This document shows positions 15,495-25,443 of a stretch of 59,118 nucleotides of DNA, one piece after another. Position numbers and translations under genes: made by a program. Within the stretch, counting starts at the first letter, position 1. Every line of letters starts with the position of its first letter. The stretch covers positions 1 through 59,118 of the forward strand of contig NZ_BBJT01000023.1 of the NCBI RefSeq assembly GCF_000739915.1, read 5' to 3'. This DNA is from Paenibacillus chitinolyticus NBRC 15660 (GTDB lineage Bacteria; Bacillota; Bacilli; Paenibacillales; NBRC-103111). The notes under the pieces were generated by a model. That model worked only from the letters and a program-made list of their open reading frames with translations. It did not search any database and had not been told where the DNA came from.

Positions 15495-16733
15495 TTAATT
15501 CTCTCCCGCTTCGGCAAGCGTCAGCTCGGTCTTCTGCTTCTTTCCTTCGCGGTAATACGCAACTTCAATTTTATCCCCTATCTTGCTTTCGTTATACAAA
15601 AATTTGCGGAGCTGGACGGTCGTCTCGATCTTCTTTCCGTTGATCGCCACGATGACGTCCTCGCTTTTGAGGCCCGCGATCTTTGCCGGTCCCGAAGCTT
15701 CGATGACGATCAGGCCCCTCTTCACGTCGGCAGGCAGCTTAAGCTCCTCCGTCCCTTGGAAAAGCTGCAGCTCCTGGGTCGACACGCCCATCAGCGGGCG
15801 GATGACTTTGTGGTTGTCGATCAGCGACCGGATCACAGGTTCCGCATCCTTGATAGGGATGGCGAAGCCTAAACCTTCCACGCCCATATCGGAGATTTTC
15901 AGCGAATTGATGCCGACGACCTGACCGTTCAGGTTAACGAGCGCGCCGCCGCTGTTGCCTTGGTTAATGGAGGCGTCCGTCTGGATCAGCTCCATCTCCC
16001 AATCGTACTGGCCGTCCATGGCGAACGAGATCGGGATAGACCTTTTGGGCGACGAGACGATGCCCTTGGTGACGGTCGGCGAGAAGCCGAGCCCCAGCGG
16101 ATTGCCCAGCGCGATGACGGTTTCTCCGGCTTTCAGGCTGCCGGAGTCGCCGAATTCCGCGATGGACGTCAAGTTCGACGCGTCCGTCTCCAGCACGGCC
16201 AGATCCGTGATCTGGTCCTTGCCGAGCAGCTCGGCTTTCTTCTTCTCGCCGGACGCCGTATAAACCTCGAACTGCTTGCCGCCGTCTACCACGTGGTAGT
16301 TCGTGACGATTCTTACCTTCGAGCCGTTCTTCTCGAACACAATGCCGGACCCGATGCCCGTCTGCTTGAGTTCGTTCTTGTCGTTCGGCTGCAGATTGAC
16401 GATGCTGACGATGGCCAGCTTCACCCGTTCCGCGGCTTGAACGACAGCATTGTTGTAGGAGTCCTCCATCTGCTTGGGAGACAAGGCCACCGGCTTCGCG
16501 CTGCCGGTTCCGGCCAGCGCCTGCACGAGCAGGACGACGAGCAGCATGATCACGGCTCCCGTGCCTCCTGCCAGCCATACCGTGCGGCTTCCGCGGTCCG
16601 TGAGCCCTCTCAGACCCGTCAGAGGGCTGTTTGCCGAGGAGAAAGGCTTTCCCTTCGACCAGCCCCCCTCCTCCTGCTTCCGCCGATCCTTGCGCTGCTT
16701 CGTAGAATAGAAATCGTCATCGAACAAACTCAC
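15495..16733 (-). CDS. HtrA/DegP-like serine protease with PDZ domain
   Basis: 412 residues: a charged cytoplasmic N-terminus (1-50), one membrane helix (about 53-75), a trypsin-like domain and a C-terminal PDZ domain (about 310-405). The catalytic triad is visible: His in TNYHVVDGG (about 146), Asp in DLAVLETD (about 175) and Ser in NQGNSGGAL (about 261). It should degrade or refold misfolded proteins on the outer face of the membrane. The start is GTG after GAGAGGTG. Its place just after the wal cluster corresponds to htrC (yyxA) of Bacillus subtilis. Here a small plus-strand gene separates it from walJ, so it probably has its own promoter. Confidence 0.92.
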   Translation of the reverse strand: MSLFDDDFYSTKQRKDRRKQEEGGWSKGKPFSSANSPLTGLRGLTDRGSRTVWLAGGTGAVIMLLVVLLVQALAGTGSAKPVALSPKQMEDSYNNAVVQAAERVKLAIVSIVNLQPNDKNELKQTGIGSGIVFEKNGSKVRIVTNYHVVDGGKQFEVYTASGEKKKAELLGKDQITDLAVLETDASNLTSIAEFGDSGSLKAGETVIALGNPLGLGFSPTVTKGIVSSPKRSIPISFAMDGQYDWEMELIQTDASINQGNSGGALVNLNGQVVGINSLKISDMGVEGLGFAIPIKDAEPVIRSLIDNHKVIRPLMGVSTQELQLFQGTEELKLPADVKRGLIVIEASGPAKIAGLKSEDVIVAINGKKIETTVQLRKFLYNESKIGDKIEVAYYREGKKQKTELTLAEAGEN

Positions 16734-16906
16734 GCGATCACACCTCTCGCTCTATCGGCGGATTATTGTACATGTTGCATTTCATTCGGGAAAACACGGA
16801 GAAAACAGGAATGTTTTTGGGCCAAACAGCCTACAATAATAGTAAATGGTTTTATAAGAATGCTAGACCAAGGACGGCCCACTAATCCGTAAAGGAGCTA
16901 CCCTCC

Positions 16907-17119
16907 ATGAATAACCGTATCCGCACCCACCTGGATGAAGTCCAGCTCATCGGCAAGCTCGCCGATCTCAAGGAAGACCATTACCGCAATTCGCTCATTC
17001 TTACCGCTCTCATTGACGTTCTGATCGATAAAGGCGTAATAACCACGCAGGAGCTTCAAAACCGGATGGACAAGCTCGACAACAGCTTCAGTCCGTACCC
17101 AGCTCCTCCCATTTCGTAG
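16907..17119 (+). CDS. Small conserved-looking protein of 70 residues
   Basis: A helical, charged protein (HLDEVQLIGKLADLKEDHY, then LTALIDVLIDKGVITTQEL) with a well-placed AAAGGAG before the ATG. The motif "IDKGVIT..EL" resembles small helical proteins with short helix-turn-helix repeats, but no family is named. Its last 32 bases overlap the 3' end of walJ on the opposite strand. It interrupts the otherwise one-directional wal–htrA block. Confidence 0.7.
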   Translation: MNNRIRTHLDEVQLIGKLADLKEDHYRNSLILTALIDVLIDKGVITTQELQNRMDKLDNSFSPYPAPPIS

Positions 17120-17894
17120 GACGGTCAAAATACGTGTCCATCAGCCGGATATTGCGCTCCTTGAGGGAGACGCCCCGGTCTTCTAATACACTATTCAGCG
17201 TAAGCCTGGCCAAATCCATCAGGTTATGATTTTGGCTCAAATGCGCCATATACACGGCTCTCGTACGGGCCGTCATAATATCCAGCAGCGCTTCTCCGGC
17301 CGCTTCGTTGGACAAGTGGCCGAGATCGCTCAGAATCCGGCGTTTGATGTTCCACGGGTAACGCCCCATCCGCAGCATCTCGATGTCGTGATTCGCTTCC
17401 AGAATAATGGCGTCGGAATCCCCGATGACATCCTTGACCTTGGTGCTCATATAGCCCAGATCCGTCGCCATGGCGAGCTTTTGGCCTCCGCTGTGAAAGC
17501 AATATCCGACCGGCTCCGCAGCATCATGGGAAATGCCGTAAGACTCGACGCGGATGTTCCCGAAGTACTCTTCCGTGCCCGTCTCCATAATCCGGCGGTT
17601 CGGTTCCGCTATCGTACCGATATGTTTATCAAGCGCTTCCCAAGTCTTGGTATTGGCATAGACGGGAAGATCATATTTCCGCGCAATGGCCCCAAGGCCC
17701 TTAATATGATCCGAATGCTCGTGGGTCACCAGAATCGCGTCGATCTGATCCCCGCTGACCTCCCGTTCCTTCATAAGCTGTTCGACTCTCCGGGCGCTGA
17801 GTCCCGCGTCTACCAGCAGCTTCGTTTCCCCGTCGCAGATAACGGTCGCATTGCCCGTCGAACCGCTGGAGAGCACCGTAAATCGTAAACCCAT
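17088..17894 (-). CDS. walJ: Metallo-beta-lactamase fold hydrolase of the wal operon
   Basis: 268 residues. The N-terminus GLRFTVLSSGSTGNATVI and metal motif THEHSDHIKGLG (about 55-66) identify the WalJ/YycJ family of metallo-beta-lactamase-fold enzymes, a 5'-exonuclease-like group linked to DNA and cell-division control. Later metal ligands lie in SYGISHDAAEPVG and LEANHD. It is the fifth gene of the walRKHIJ cluster, 45 bases after walI. Its 3' end overlaps a convergent small gene. The molecular substrate is not certain. Confidence 0.92.
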   Translation of the reverse strand: MGLRFTVLSSGSTGNATVICDGETKLLVDAGLSARRVEQLMKEREVSGDQIDAILVTHEHSDHIKGLGAIARKYDLPVYANTKTWEALDKHIGTIAEPNRRIMETGTEEYFGNIRVESYGISHDAAEPVGYCFHSGGQKLAMATDLGYMSTKVKDVIGDSDAIILEANHDIEMLRMGRYPWNIKRRILSDLGHLSNEAAGEALLDIMTARTRAVYMAHLSQNHNLMDLARLTLNSVLEDRGVSLKERNIRLMDTYFDRPTKWEELGTD

Positions 17895-17939
17895 AAGCGT
17901 TAACTCCTCTATCGTAAAATCCCGTCCCGGAAGACCGGA

Positions 17940-18704
17940 TTACTTTTTAGTATCCGCGGCTGCATCTTCCGTCGAGGCCGTCTGCATTTCGACCGCCCCG
18001 TTAAAAGCATGCACATAATAAATATCGCCGTTATTAATCGTGACACGCCAGTTCGGCACCATATATTGCGTCTGGGAATCAAACAATTGCCCGTGGTAAC
18101 CGAGCCTTACATCCGTAATTACCGAACCGTCGAGCAGAAACTTCTCAACCAGACTGCGCACCGCAATATAAGCCGGAATCACCTTCTGCTCCTTGTCCTC
18201 TCCACCTGATTCTACTTCAACATACGCTTGCCGGTAACTGGTAATTTGTGCATCGGTTTCATAGAGCTTTAATTGAACATCGAACATCGGATAATCGTTG
18301 TACATCTGGTTCAGCACGTACATCCCTTTCTTACTGAGTATCGGGTCGTGCTTGTACGCGTCCAGTTTGGGAATGTCGGTTTTCGGCAAATCGTCCTTCG
18401 GAGAAATCCGGTTCAGGAGGCTGGCGATTTTGAACGGGTACTGAAGCTTGAGTATGACGTTCGGCTGGTAAGACTCCACGAACTTAAACGTGATTTCCTT
18501 GAGCTTCGGCGCTTCCTTGGGCAGCTCGTGGCTGAGCTGAATGCTTTTTCCCTTCAAAAGCTTGTTCGTCTCCTCCAGCACACCCGTCATATCCGTCGCC
18601 AGCTCGGTCTGCTTCGCTTTTCCCGTCCATACGAGATACCCCAGCACCACATTCAGAAAGAAAAACGAAAGAATCAGAATGGTTTTGGCTCTTCCCCAGT
18701 TCAA
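17940..18704 (-). CDS. walI: WalK regulator WalI (YycI)
   Basis: 254 residues with one N-terminal membrane helix (TILILSFFFLNVVLGYLVW) and a long extracytoplasmic domain with YycI-type strands. WalI and WalH contact the WalK sensor in the membrane and restrain its kinase activity. TTG at 18704 (LNWGRAKT) is selected as start because AAGGAGG lies directly upstream and the family begins at this point; the frame is open 19 codons further, without a ribosome site. A run of acidic residues precedes the Lys-Lys end. Confidence 0.9.
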   Translation of the reverse strand: MNWGRAKTILILSFFFLNVVLGYLVWTGKAKQTELATDMTGVLEETNKLLKGKSIQLSHELPKEAPKLKEITFKFVESYQPNVILKLQYPFKIASLLNRISPKDDLPKTDIPKLDAYKHDPILSKKGMYVLNQMYNDYPMFDVQLKLYETDAQITSYRQAYVEVESGGEDKEQKVIPAYIAVRSLVEKFLLDGSVITDVRLGYHGQLFDSQTQYMVPNWRVTINNGDIYYVHAFNGAVEMQTASTEDAAADTKK

Positions 18705-18805
18705 CTGCGCAGCCTCCTTCCCGTAAAAATAGTAGATACTCGTGTCGCGTGAACGCCTCATCTGCTTGTTTTGATTCTTGAGCTTCTAAAAAGCTCCTCG
18801 TACAC

Positions 18806-20092
18806 TCAGCGAAAAAATTCGTATGTCCCGTCTTTAAATTCGATCGCCCACACGGGAGACAGATTGACGGTCTTGACGCCCAGCGTCGGCCGGTAAGCCG
18901 GGAACACGTTCACGATACTGTAGCGCTTCGGATGATTCGTAATCTTCGCGTTCAGGGCTTCGCCGCCGATCAGCTCGCTTTTCTGCTGGTTGATGAGTTT
19001 CAAATCGGAATAAACCACGGAGCGCTCATAGTTGGAGACGACTCCTTTTTGCAGGGTAATATGGATGGCCCCGTATCCTTCCTTCTGCTCGGTCAGAATC
19101 GGGAACGCGTCGTATACCTGCCGGAACACAAACATCTGATTCGAAAAAGCGTGCTGCTGCTGCGGCTTGCTGATCGTATACGTCCCGTTCCAGCCGCCGT
19201 GCTGGTTAATAAACTGTACCCCCGCATCGAGGTTTTCCTTGATGCTGTTCTTGCTGTCCGTTACCGCAAGCGGATCGGTATATTTCATCCACTTCTTTTC
19301 CTGGTTGATCTGCAGCCCCCGCTTCGCGTCCGTGTAGATCTGCGAGCCGTCCCTGTCTTTGAGGTTCCTCGTTAAGGAAGGGTCTGCGAAAAGGCTGCTT
19401 TTCAGCTTCTCCGTCGGAAACTCCTTATAACCGAAGTCATAGGAAGCCGCCGGAAGCGGATTGACCGGCAAATAATACTCCCCGCCGGATGCCGCCACGT
19501 AAGGAGGGTTGGTGCCGGCAATAGCCGTAAAGTTCTCTACATCCTTCGCCGTAAAATCGGCCCCGAGCACTTCGAAAGCCGTATTCGAGGAGTCCGTGAA
19601 CAAGTACGTCCCGGCGGATTTTTTATCGCTGCTCGCGAAAATCCAGATCCGGGTAATCAGCTCCGTGTCGTCCGGGATATCCCCTTTGATCTGAAACGTA
19701 TTCTGCAGCACGCTCAGCGGAAGACCGTCCCGGAAGCGGACCTCGACGCCTTCCTGCTTCTCGCGGATTTCGTCCCAGTTCGTCCGTTCCTGATTCAAGA
19801 TAACTTTACGGAAACGTTCCATTTTCCGCTGTTTGACGCTTTCGAAAATGGTCGAGTACGAAGTGGAATCCGGATAAAGGACGGTATGCTGCTGATTGCC
19901 GAAATGCAGCACAATCTGATCCGGGAACAGCAGATCTTCCAGCTTCGCCTTCGTCCCTTCCAGTTCGCTGGAAATATATTCGGAAGGAGGCAGCGGCTCG
20001 TAGTTCGGTGTGCTGTACGCCAGCAGATAGCTGAGCAGCAGACTCAGCAGAATCAGTACGGTCAGCGTGACCGACTTCAGCTTCTCTATCAT
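18806..20092 (-). CDS. walH: WalK regulator WalH (YycH)
   Basis: 428 residues, with one N-terminal membrane helix (TVLILLSLLLSYLLAYS) followed by a YycH extracytoplasmic region. Its first codon overlaps the end of walK by four bases, so the two are translationally coupled. Together with WalI it modulates WalK in the membrane. The full family length is present. Confidence 0.92.
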   Translation of the reverse strand: MIEKLKSVTLTVLILLSLLLSYLLAYSTPNYEPLPPSEYISSELEGTKAKLEDLLFPDQIVLHFGNQQHTVLYPDSTSYSTIFESVKQRKMERFRKVILNQERTNWDEIREKQEGVEVRFRDGLPLSVLQNTFQIKGDIPDDTELITRIWIFASSDKKSAGTYLFTDSSNTAFEVLGADFTAKDVENFTAIAGTNPPYVAASGGEYYLPVNPLPAASYDFGYKEFPTEKLKSSLFADPSLTRNLKDRDGSQIYTDAKRGLQINQEKKWMKYTDPLAVTDSKNSIKENLDAGVQFINQHGGWNGTYTISKPQQQHAFSNQMFVFRQVYDAFPILTEQKEGYGAIHITLQKGVVSNYERSVVYSDLKLINQQKSELIGGEALNAKITNHPKRYSIVNVFPAYRPTLGVKTVNLSPVWAIEFKDGTYEFFR

Positions 20093-21921
20093 GACGCATT
20101 CTCCTCCTCCGGCAGGACCGGCAGCATAAAGGTGACTTTCGTGCCGGACCCCGGCTCGGACTCCAGAGACATGGCGCCGCCATGGGCTTTTACTATTTCC
20201 CGGGCAATCGAGAGCCCGAGGCCGGTGCCGCCCATGTTGCGGGAACGCGCCTTATCGACCCGGTAGAACCGGTCGAAAATGCGCGGCTGATCCTTCTTCG
20301 GAATCCCGATGCCCGTATCCTGCACCGAGATTTCGAGCTGCCCCCCCTCCGCCATCCGGGCATAGATGGTGATGGCTCCCTCGTCCGGCGTATATTTGAT
20401 CGCGTTGGAGACCAGGTTGTCCAGCACCTGGTCGATCTTGTCGCGATCCAGCGCCACCGGACGGATTCCCGGCTCCGCCACGATGCGGATCCGGATGCTC
20501 TTCTGCCGCAGCTGGAAGGAGAAGCGGTCCGCTACCTCCTCCAGCATATCGGCGATATCGGTCTGCTCCTTCGTGAGCAGCGCCTGCTTCGAATCCAGGC
20601 GCGACAAGTGGAGCAGATCCGTCACGAGCCGGATCATCCGCTCGGTCTCGTTGCGCGTCACGCTCAAGAAGCGCGGAGCGAGCTGCTTATCTTCCATCGC
20701 GCCATCCTCCAGCGCCTCGAGGTAGCTCTTGATCGTCGTAAGCGGCGTCCGCAGCTCGTGAGACACGTTCGCGACGAACTCCCGGCGCGACTGCTCGAGC
20801 TTCTCCTGCTCGGTGACGTCCTGGAGCACCGCAATCGCTCCGGTTACGCCGTCGCCCCTGCGGTGAATCGTCGTGAACGTCACACGCACGGTCTGCACGT
20901 CCTCGTCATCCGGCAGAGGCACATCGATCAGCGTCGTGTTGCGCTCGCCGTTCACGTACTGGTCGATCTCCTCGCGGGTGAGGCCGAGCAGCTCCGAAAT
21001 GTGCCGCTGTGCGGATTGCTCCTCCTTAACCTGGAGAATCTGCATCGCCCGGCGGTTCATGAGGATGATCTGCCCCGCTTCGTCGGTGGCGACCACCCCG
21101 TCGTTCATATTCGTCAGAATCGAGGCCAGCTTCTCCTTCTCTTCCTCATTGATGAAGATGGCTTCCTTGAGCCGGTTCATCATGAAGTTGAACGTATGGC
21201 CGAGCTGGCTGATCTCGTCTTTGCCGTAGACTTTTACGCTCTGGTCGAAATTCCCCTCGGCGGCGGCCGTCGCCTGCTGGGTAATTTCCTTGATCGGCTT
21301 CGTGATCGTACCGGACAGAATGACGCCCAGCCCGGCCGTGAACGCAAGGGCGATCAGCGTCGCCACAATGAGAATCCGGTTGATGCTGGACATCGTTTTG
21401 TACAGATCCTCCATCGAGGAGACGATATACACCGCGCCCAGCACCCGGACGCCGCTGCCGATCGGCTTGGCCGTCGCGAACTTGCGCGTATTGTCCACGT
21501 CCGTGAACATGCGGTCGTTATCCCGGATTCCCTGAAGGGCGCGGGTCACTTCCGTCTTCGTCGTTTTCTGATTCACAATCTGTTTATTCGCTTCCAACGA
21601 CGTGCTGAGCACAACCCCGCCGGCGTCGATAATCTGTATTTCTGTATTTCCCGGCGCGAACAGGCTGTTAACGAAGTAGGTCAGCTCTTCCGACAAGTTC
21701 TTCGTATCGCTGTTTTTCGGCTCGTTCAAATACTGGCTTTCCACCAGCCCCGCGATCAGCGTAGCCTGGCTGTTGATGGAATCGCGAAATTCATTTTTAT
21801 AATGGCTGTCGAGCGTCTGATAGAAATAAGCCGCGATCAGCTGCATGGCGATCAGGATCAGCAGAACGTAAATAATAATCAGCTTCGCCTGGATGGATTG
21901 GAAAAACCGGATCACCTTCAT
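20089..21921 (-). CDS. walK: Cell-wall sensor histidine kinase WalK
   Basis: 610 residues. Order: membrane helix (about 12-32), extracytoplasmic PAS-like sensor, second helix (about 182-204), HAMP, cytoplasmic PAS (about 262-370), then HisKA with the phospho-His in VSHELRTPLTTIKS (His near 386). The ATPase domain follows with N-box DNLVSNAIKYTP and G-boxes DTGIGIPKKDQ and GGTGLGLSIARE. It phosphorylates WalR to control peptidoglycan hydrolases and growth in low-GC Gram-positive bacteria, where it is usually essential. It is one base downstream of walR. Confidence 0.96.
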   Translation of the reverse strand: MKVIRFFQSIQAKLIIIYVLLILIAMQLIAAYFYQTLDSHYKNEFRDSINSQATLIAGLVESQYLNEPKNSDTKNLSEELTYFVNSLFAPGNTEIQIIDAGGVVLSTSLEANKQIVNQKTTKTEVTRALQGIRDNDRMFTDVDNTRKFATAKPIGSGVRVLGAVYIVSSMEDLYKTMSSINRILIVATLIALAFTAGLGVILSGTITKPIKEITQQATAAAEGNFDQSVKVYGKDEISQLGHTFNFMMNRLKEAIFINEEEKEKLASILTNMNDGVVATDEAGQIILMNRRAMQILQVKEEQSAQRHISELLGLTREEIDQYVNGERNTTLIDVPLPDDEDVQTVRVTFTTIHRRGDGVTGAIAVLQDVTEQEKLEQSRREFVANVSHELRTPLTTIKSYLEALEDGAMEDKQLAPRFLSVTRNETERMIRLVTDLLHLSRLDSKQALLTKEQTDIADMLEEVADRFSFQLRQKSIRIRIVAEPGIRPVALDRDKIDQVLDNLVSNAIKYTPDEGAITIYARMAEGGQLEISVQDTGIGIPKKDQPRIFDRFYRVDKARSRNMGGTGLGLSIAREIVKAHGGAMSLESEPGSGTKVTFMLPVLPEEENAS

Positions 21922-21922
21922 C

Positions 21923-22657
21923 TTAGAAGCCTCCGTTTTTCGTTCCCCGCATCATGTAACCGAGCCCCCGCCGGGTCACGATGTACTCCGGTTTGCTCGG
22001 ATCGGCCTCCAGCTTCTCGCGCAGACGCCGTATCGTGACGTCCACCGTCCGGACATCGCCGTAATAGTCATAGCCCCACACGGCCTGAAGCAGATGCTCG
22101 CGCGTCATCACCTTGCCGGGGTGCTTCGCCATATAGTGGATCAGCTCGAACTCCCTGTGGGTCAAATCCAGCGGTTCTCCATCCCGGTAGACGACATACA
22201 TGTCGCTGTCGATAAAGAGCCCGTGAAGCCGGATTCCGTTGGCTTCTTCCGGTTCCGGCTCCGCTTGTCCGAGCGGCGTGGTTTTGCTTTGGCGGCGTAA
22301 ATGTGCCTTGACGCGGGCAAGCAGCTCCCGGTTGCCGAAAGGCTTCGTCACATAGTCGTCCGCCCCCATCTCCAGACCGAGCACTTTATCCAGCTCCGTG
22401 TCCTTGGCCGTCAACATGATAATAGGCGTATTCAGCCTGGCGCGGATTTCCCGGCACACGTCCATCCCGTCTTTGACCGGCAGCATCAGATCGAGGAGAA
22501 TAAGATCCGGCCGCTCCGAAAAAGCCAGCTCTACCGCCGCTCCGCCGTCATAAGCGCAGACGACCTGGTAGCCCTCTTTTTCCAGATTAAACTTCAATAT
22601 ATCTGCAATCGGTTGTTCGTCGTCGACCACGAGTATTTTGCCATTTGTGCCGAACAT
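21923..22657 (-). CDS. walR: Response regulator WalR
   Basis: 244 residues: receiver domain with acidic pair (LVVDDEQ), phospho-Asp in [10 protein letters not shown] (about 57) and Lys in [13 protein letters not shown], then an OmpR-type winged helix with [17 protein letters not shown] and [19 protein letters not shown]. The start ATG follows AGGTGAT. It leads the walRKHIJ operon. The seven residues before KILVVDDE are longer than in Bacillus subtilis but typical of extended N-termini. Confidence 0.96.
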   Translation of the reverse strand: MFGTNGKILVVDDEQPIADILKFNLEKEGYQVVCAYDGGAAVELAFSERPDLILLDLMLPVKDGMDVCREIRARLNTPIIMLTAKDTELDKVLGLEMGADDYVTKPFGNRELLARVKAHLRRQSKTTPLGQAEPEPEEANGIRLHGLFIDSDMYVVYRDGEPLDLTHREFELIHYMAKHPGKVMTREHLLQAVWGYDYYGDVRTVDVTIRRLREKLEADPSKPEYIVTRRGLGYMMRGTKNGGF

Positions 22658-22724
22658 GTCTCTCTCATCACCTGTCCTTCACCTAGAAAACCATACCCTT
22701 TTATTGTAGCATACCTGTACGCAA

Positions 22725-22766
22725 AAAGAGACATAGCCCCCGCCCGGGAGGCCACATCTCTCTTAA
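22725..22766 (-). terminator. Imperfect terminator after the M23 gene
   Basis: On the minus strand AAGAGA and TCTCTTTTT close a GC-rich imperfect stem between the peptidase gene and walR. Confidence 0.55.
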
Positions 22767-22802
22767 AACTTGCGTCTATGAATAGGCGATTCGCATCGCG
22801 AT

Positions 22803-24317
22803 TTACCGGTTCAAATATTTCAGCGGATTTTCCAGGCCGCCGCCTTTGTGGATCTCGAAGTGAAGATGAACGCCGGTCGAGTCGCCCGTGCTCCCCATGA
22901 CACCGATCTGCTCTCCTTTTTCCACGATGGTGCCGGCAGTGGTTTCTACCTTGCTCATGTGAGCATACATCGTTTCGTACCCGTTCATATGATCGATAAG
23001 AACATAATTGCCGTAATCCGATTTATACCCGGCCGATACCACTTTCCCGTTGTCCGCCGCCATGATCGTGTGATTGCCTACAATGTCGATGCCTTTGTGC
23101 ATCTTGCCCCAACGTGTACCGAACGTAGAGGTGATGGATGGAGAAAGAACCGGCCATGCGAATGTCCCTGTGCCTTCCCCTTTTACAACCTTGGTGCCTT
23201 TTCTTACTTTCTCCGTTACCGGTTGTTCAACGATATCTTCTCCGACGATTTTCTCGTCCGTCAGTTGGCCGTTGATCTTCGTCAGCTCATACGTGACCTG
23301 CTTCAATCCGTTCTTGCCCGGAGAGATTGTCTCCACAATGCCTTCTTTCATCGTCGGATCCGTCTCGACTTCGGTTTCGAAGTGGACGTCCTCGTTCTCC
23401 ACCATCTTCTCGACCGTCTTGACGGACAGATCCGGCTGGATGACCGTAAGGTCGAGCACATCGCCTTCGCGGATCATATCGTCATGAATCCAAGGATTCT
23501 TGTCGTAAATCACCTGCTTCGGGATGTTCAGCTTCTGGGCGATGCAGCCCACACAATCTCCGGCTACCACCGTATACTTCGTCGGCTGTACGCCGCCCGT
23601 CTTGATCTTGGCGATTAGCTCCTCGGGCTTCATCACATCCTGAGGCTGGATATCGACGGCTTCCTCCGTTTTGACCTGCTGCACGAATTCCACCTTCTCG
23701 ACCGTGGTCGGAGCCGCAGACGGACTGCCGTCCGCCGACAGAACGGCGACCTTGCTTTCCTTTTCCTTCTGCTCGAAAGGCTTCTTGATCTCCGCCAGCA
23801 CACGGTCGGCCGTGGCTTGATCTTTGACGATCGCATACGTTTTGCCTTCGATGACCAGTTCTACACCGGATGCGATAGGCTTCAGCTTCTCGTCAAGTAG
23901 CGCGAGCACCTTCCCATCGTCCGTTTTCTTCATGAAAGCTTTCTCCGGTTTGGGTTCTTCGATGTCGGGTAATGCCATATGTACATCCGGATACTGCTTC
24001 CCCAGCTTTTCTTCACGTTCTTGTTTGTACTCCTGCAAGACTTCTTTCGAACTGATATAACCGAGTGTCTCCTGACCGACTTTGACCGGGTAAATGTCCG
24101 CGAGATTCGCTTTGACATACTGCTGACCGCTAACGGTTAAAAATCCGACTATTGCTATGGAACTGACGCTATATAGGAAGAACCCTTTTCCCCGCCCTGC
24201 CGGACCAGCCGCAAGTTCGGTGGAAGGTTCCGCTTTATTCCCGGTCAAGCTATGCCACTGAGCCCGGCTTTGATTCCACAACTTCCTGGCCCAATCTACC
24301 GCTTTAAAACCTTTCAT
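22803..24317 (-). CDS. M23 peptidase with LysM and G5 domains
   Basis: 504 residues: cytoplasmic N-terminus, membrane helix (about 46-64), a long extracytoplasmic region, a LysM-like segment (about 248-293, TKYTVVAGDCVGCIAQKLNI), a G5 domain (about 300-380) and a C-terminal M23 metallopeptidase (about 400-504). Zinc ligands are in GKMHKGIDIVG and the HLHFEIH motif. It should bind and cut peptidoglycan cross-bridges or stems. It lies immediately upstream of walR on the same strand but with a terminator between them, so it is probably a separate unit; cell-wall hydrolases are typical WalR targets. Confidence 0.9.
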   Translation of the reverse strand: MKGFKAVDWARKLWNQSRAQWHSLTGNKAEPSTELAAGPAGRGKGFFLYSVSSIAIVGFLTVSGQQYVKANLADIYPVKVGQETLGYISSKEVLQEYKQEREEKLGKQYPDVHMALPDIEEPKPEKAFMKKTDDGKVLALLDEKLKPIASGVELVIEGKTYAIVKDQATADRVLAEIKKPFEQKEKESKVAVLSADGSPSAAPTTVEKVEFVQQVKTEEAVDIQPQDVMKPEELIAKIKTGGVQPTKYTVVAGDCVGCIAQKLNIPKQVIYDKNPWIHDDMIREGDVLDLTVIQPDLSVKTVEKMVENEDVHFETEVETDPTMKEGIVETISPGKNGLKQVTYELTKINGQLTDEKIVGEDIVEQPVTEKVRKGTKVVKGEGTGTFAWPVLSPSITSTFGTRWGKMHKGIDIVGNHTIMAADNGKVVSAGYKSDYGNYVLIDHMNGYETMYAHMSKVETTAGTIVEKGEQIGVMGSTGDSTGVHLHFEIHKGGGLENPLKYLNR

Positions 24318-24524
24318 ATCCTTCTCCTTATCCGTTTGTTTCTTTACGTGGCACGAGAATGATAGGCCCTGCCGATCATCTCTAACTCTACCACCGCATA
24401 AAACTTCCTTAATAATTTACCACACCTTCTCTTGCGGTTTCAAGAAAACGGGGGGTTGCCACTATTAGGAACGGCCTGGAAGAAGCTCATAAATCAGGGT
24501 TGAAAGGGGTTCAAAAGGGCTTAA

Positions 24525-25262
24525 TCAGCCCCCATATTTTTTCAAAATCCCCGAAAGTTGTTCATATTCGGTCGAATTCAGGTATTTTTTCAGCTTGCTG
24601 TCCACTTCCTTCAGCTCCTCGGCTGTAATGCCGTCTTCCACCATCGCGGAAAGCTTCTGAACTTCTTCCGCAGGCAGCTTCGCGACGAGAATAGAGAAGA
24701 TTTTCTGTTTGTCGCCGCTCGACAGAGCGTCCTTCTTCTTGGAAAAGTCATCCGTCGACATGACCACGTCCCGCTTCTGCGCATCCTTCGGATCACGGCT
24801 TGCCTGCCCCTCCTTCAGCTCGCCCATTACGGCTACGGCATCCGGCATTCCGCTCGGCTCCGGCGAAGAGACGCCTCCCTGTACCGGGGAAGAAGACGGT
24901 GACGGCATCCCAGAGCCGTCCAGACTGCCCGTCACGGGCTTTTCCGCTCCTCCGGGGGTTGAGGTGGGGGTTGGACTCGGGCTTGGACTGGGCTTCGACG
25001 AGGAAGCCGCTATGCGCTCCACCCGATCGTTGACCGAACCTCCCTTGCCTACCGCGCCTATACCGAACTGCTCACCCAGCTTCCCCGTAATCTGAGAGAA
25101 GGAAAGCTTGTTCCCTATCGGCGGCAGCTGAAACTGCTTAAGCACTTCATCTACCATCGTAGTCACAATCACATACGTCGTAAATATGGACAAAAAAGAC
25201 ATCACAACCGTACCGGCCGTCCACCTGCCCAGCCTTCCCAACCATTTCATTCGTTCGTCCAC
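24525..25262 (-). CDS. Membrane-anchored protein with Pro/Ser/Thr linker
   Basis: 245 residues: membrane helix (about 14-36), a conserved-looking segment (QLPPIGNKLSFSQITGKLGE), a low-complexity Ser-Pro-Thr-Gly linker (about 88-140), and a charged helical C-terminus (FSILVAKLPAEEVQKLSAMV, then EELKEVDSKLKKYLNSTEY). Start: GTG at 25262 or ATG at 25250; the latter has AAGGCGGTGG at fair spacing. The layout suggests an outer-surface helical domain held on a flexible stalk. The function is unknown. Confidence 0.7.
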   Translation of the reverse strand: MDERMKWLGRLGRWTAGTVVMSFLSIFTTYVIVTTMVDEVLKQFQLPPIGNKLSFSQITGKLGEQFGIGAVGKGGSVNDRVERIAASSSKPSPSPSPTPTSTPGGAEKPVTGSLDGSGMPSPSSSPVQGGVSSPEPSGMPDAVAVMGELKEGQASRDPKDAQKRDVVMSTDDFSKKKDALSSGDKQKIFSILVAKLPAEEVQKLSAMVEDGITAEELKEVDSKLKKYLNSTEYEQLSGILKKYGG

Positions 25263-25443
25263 CGCCTTGAAACTTCTCGTTTATTCTGGTTTCTCTATAA
25301 AACCAGTATTGACGGTTTAGAACCGGATCAACCCCGCTGTTCCCCAAAAAAGACCGGAGACTCCAGCCCGCGGCTCGCAGCTCGGGTTGACTTCGCATGA
25401 AGGTGGTCACCCGGCCCCCGCCGGTCACTCCTTTCGGACAATG

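Noticed and set aside
20195-20208. ATTTCCCGGGCAAT as a Noc-binding site
   Set aside because: One mismatch to the Noc site consensus, inside walK coding sequence, single occurrence; chance cannot be excluded.
20182-22038. Long plus-strand frame of about 618 codons opposite walK
   Set aside because: It lies wholly antisense to a clearly conserved histidine kinase, has biased His/Arg composition and no ribosome site; it is a mirror of walK codon usage.
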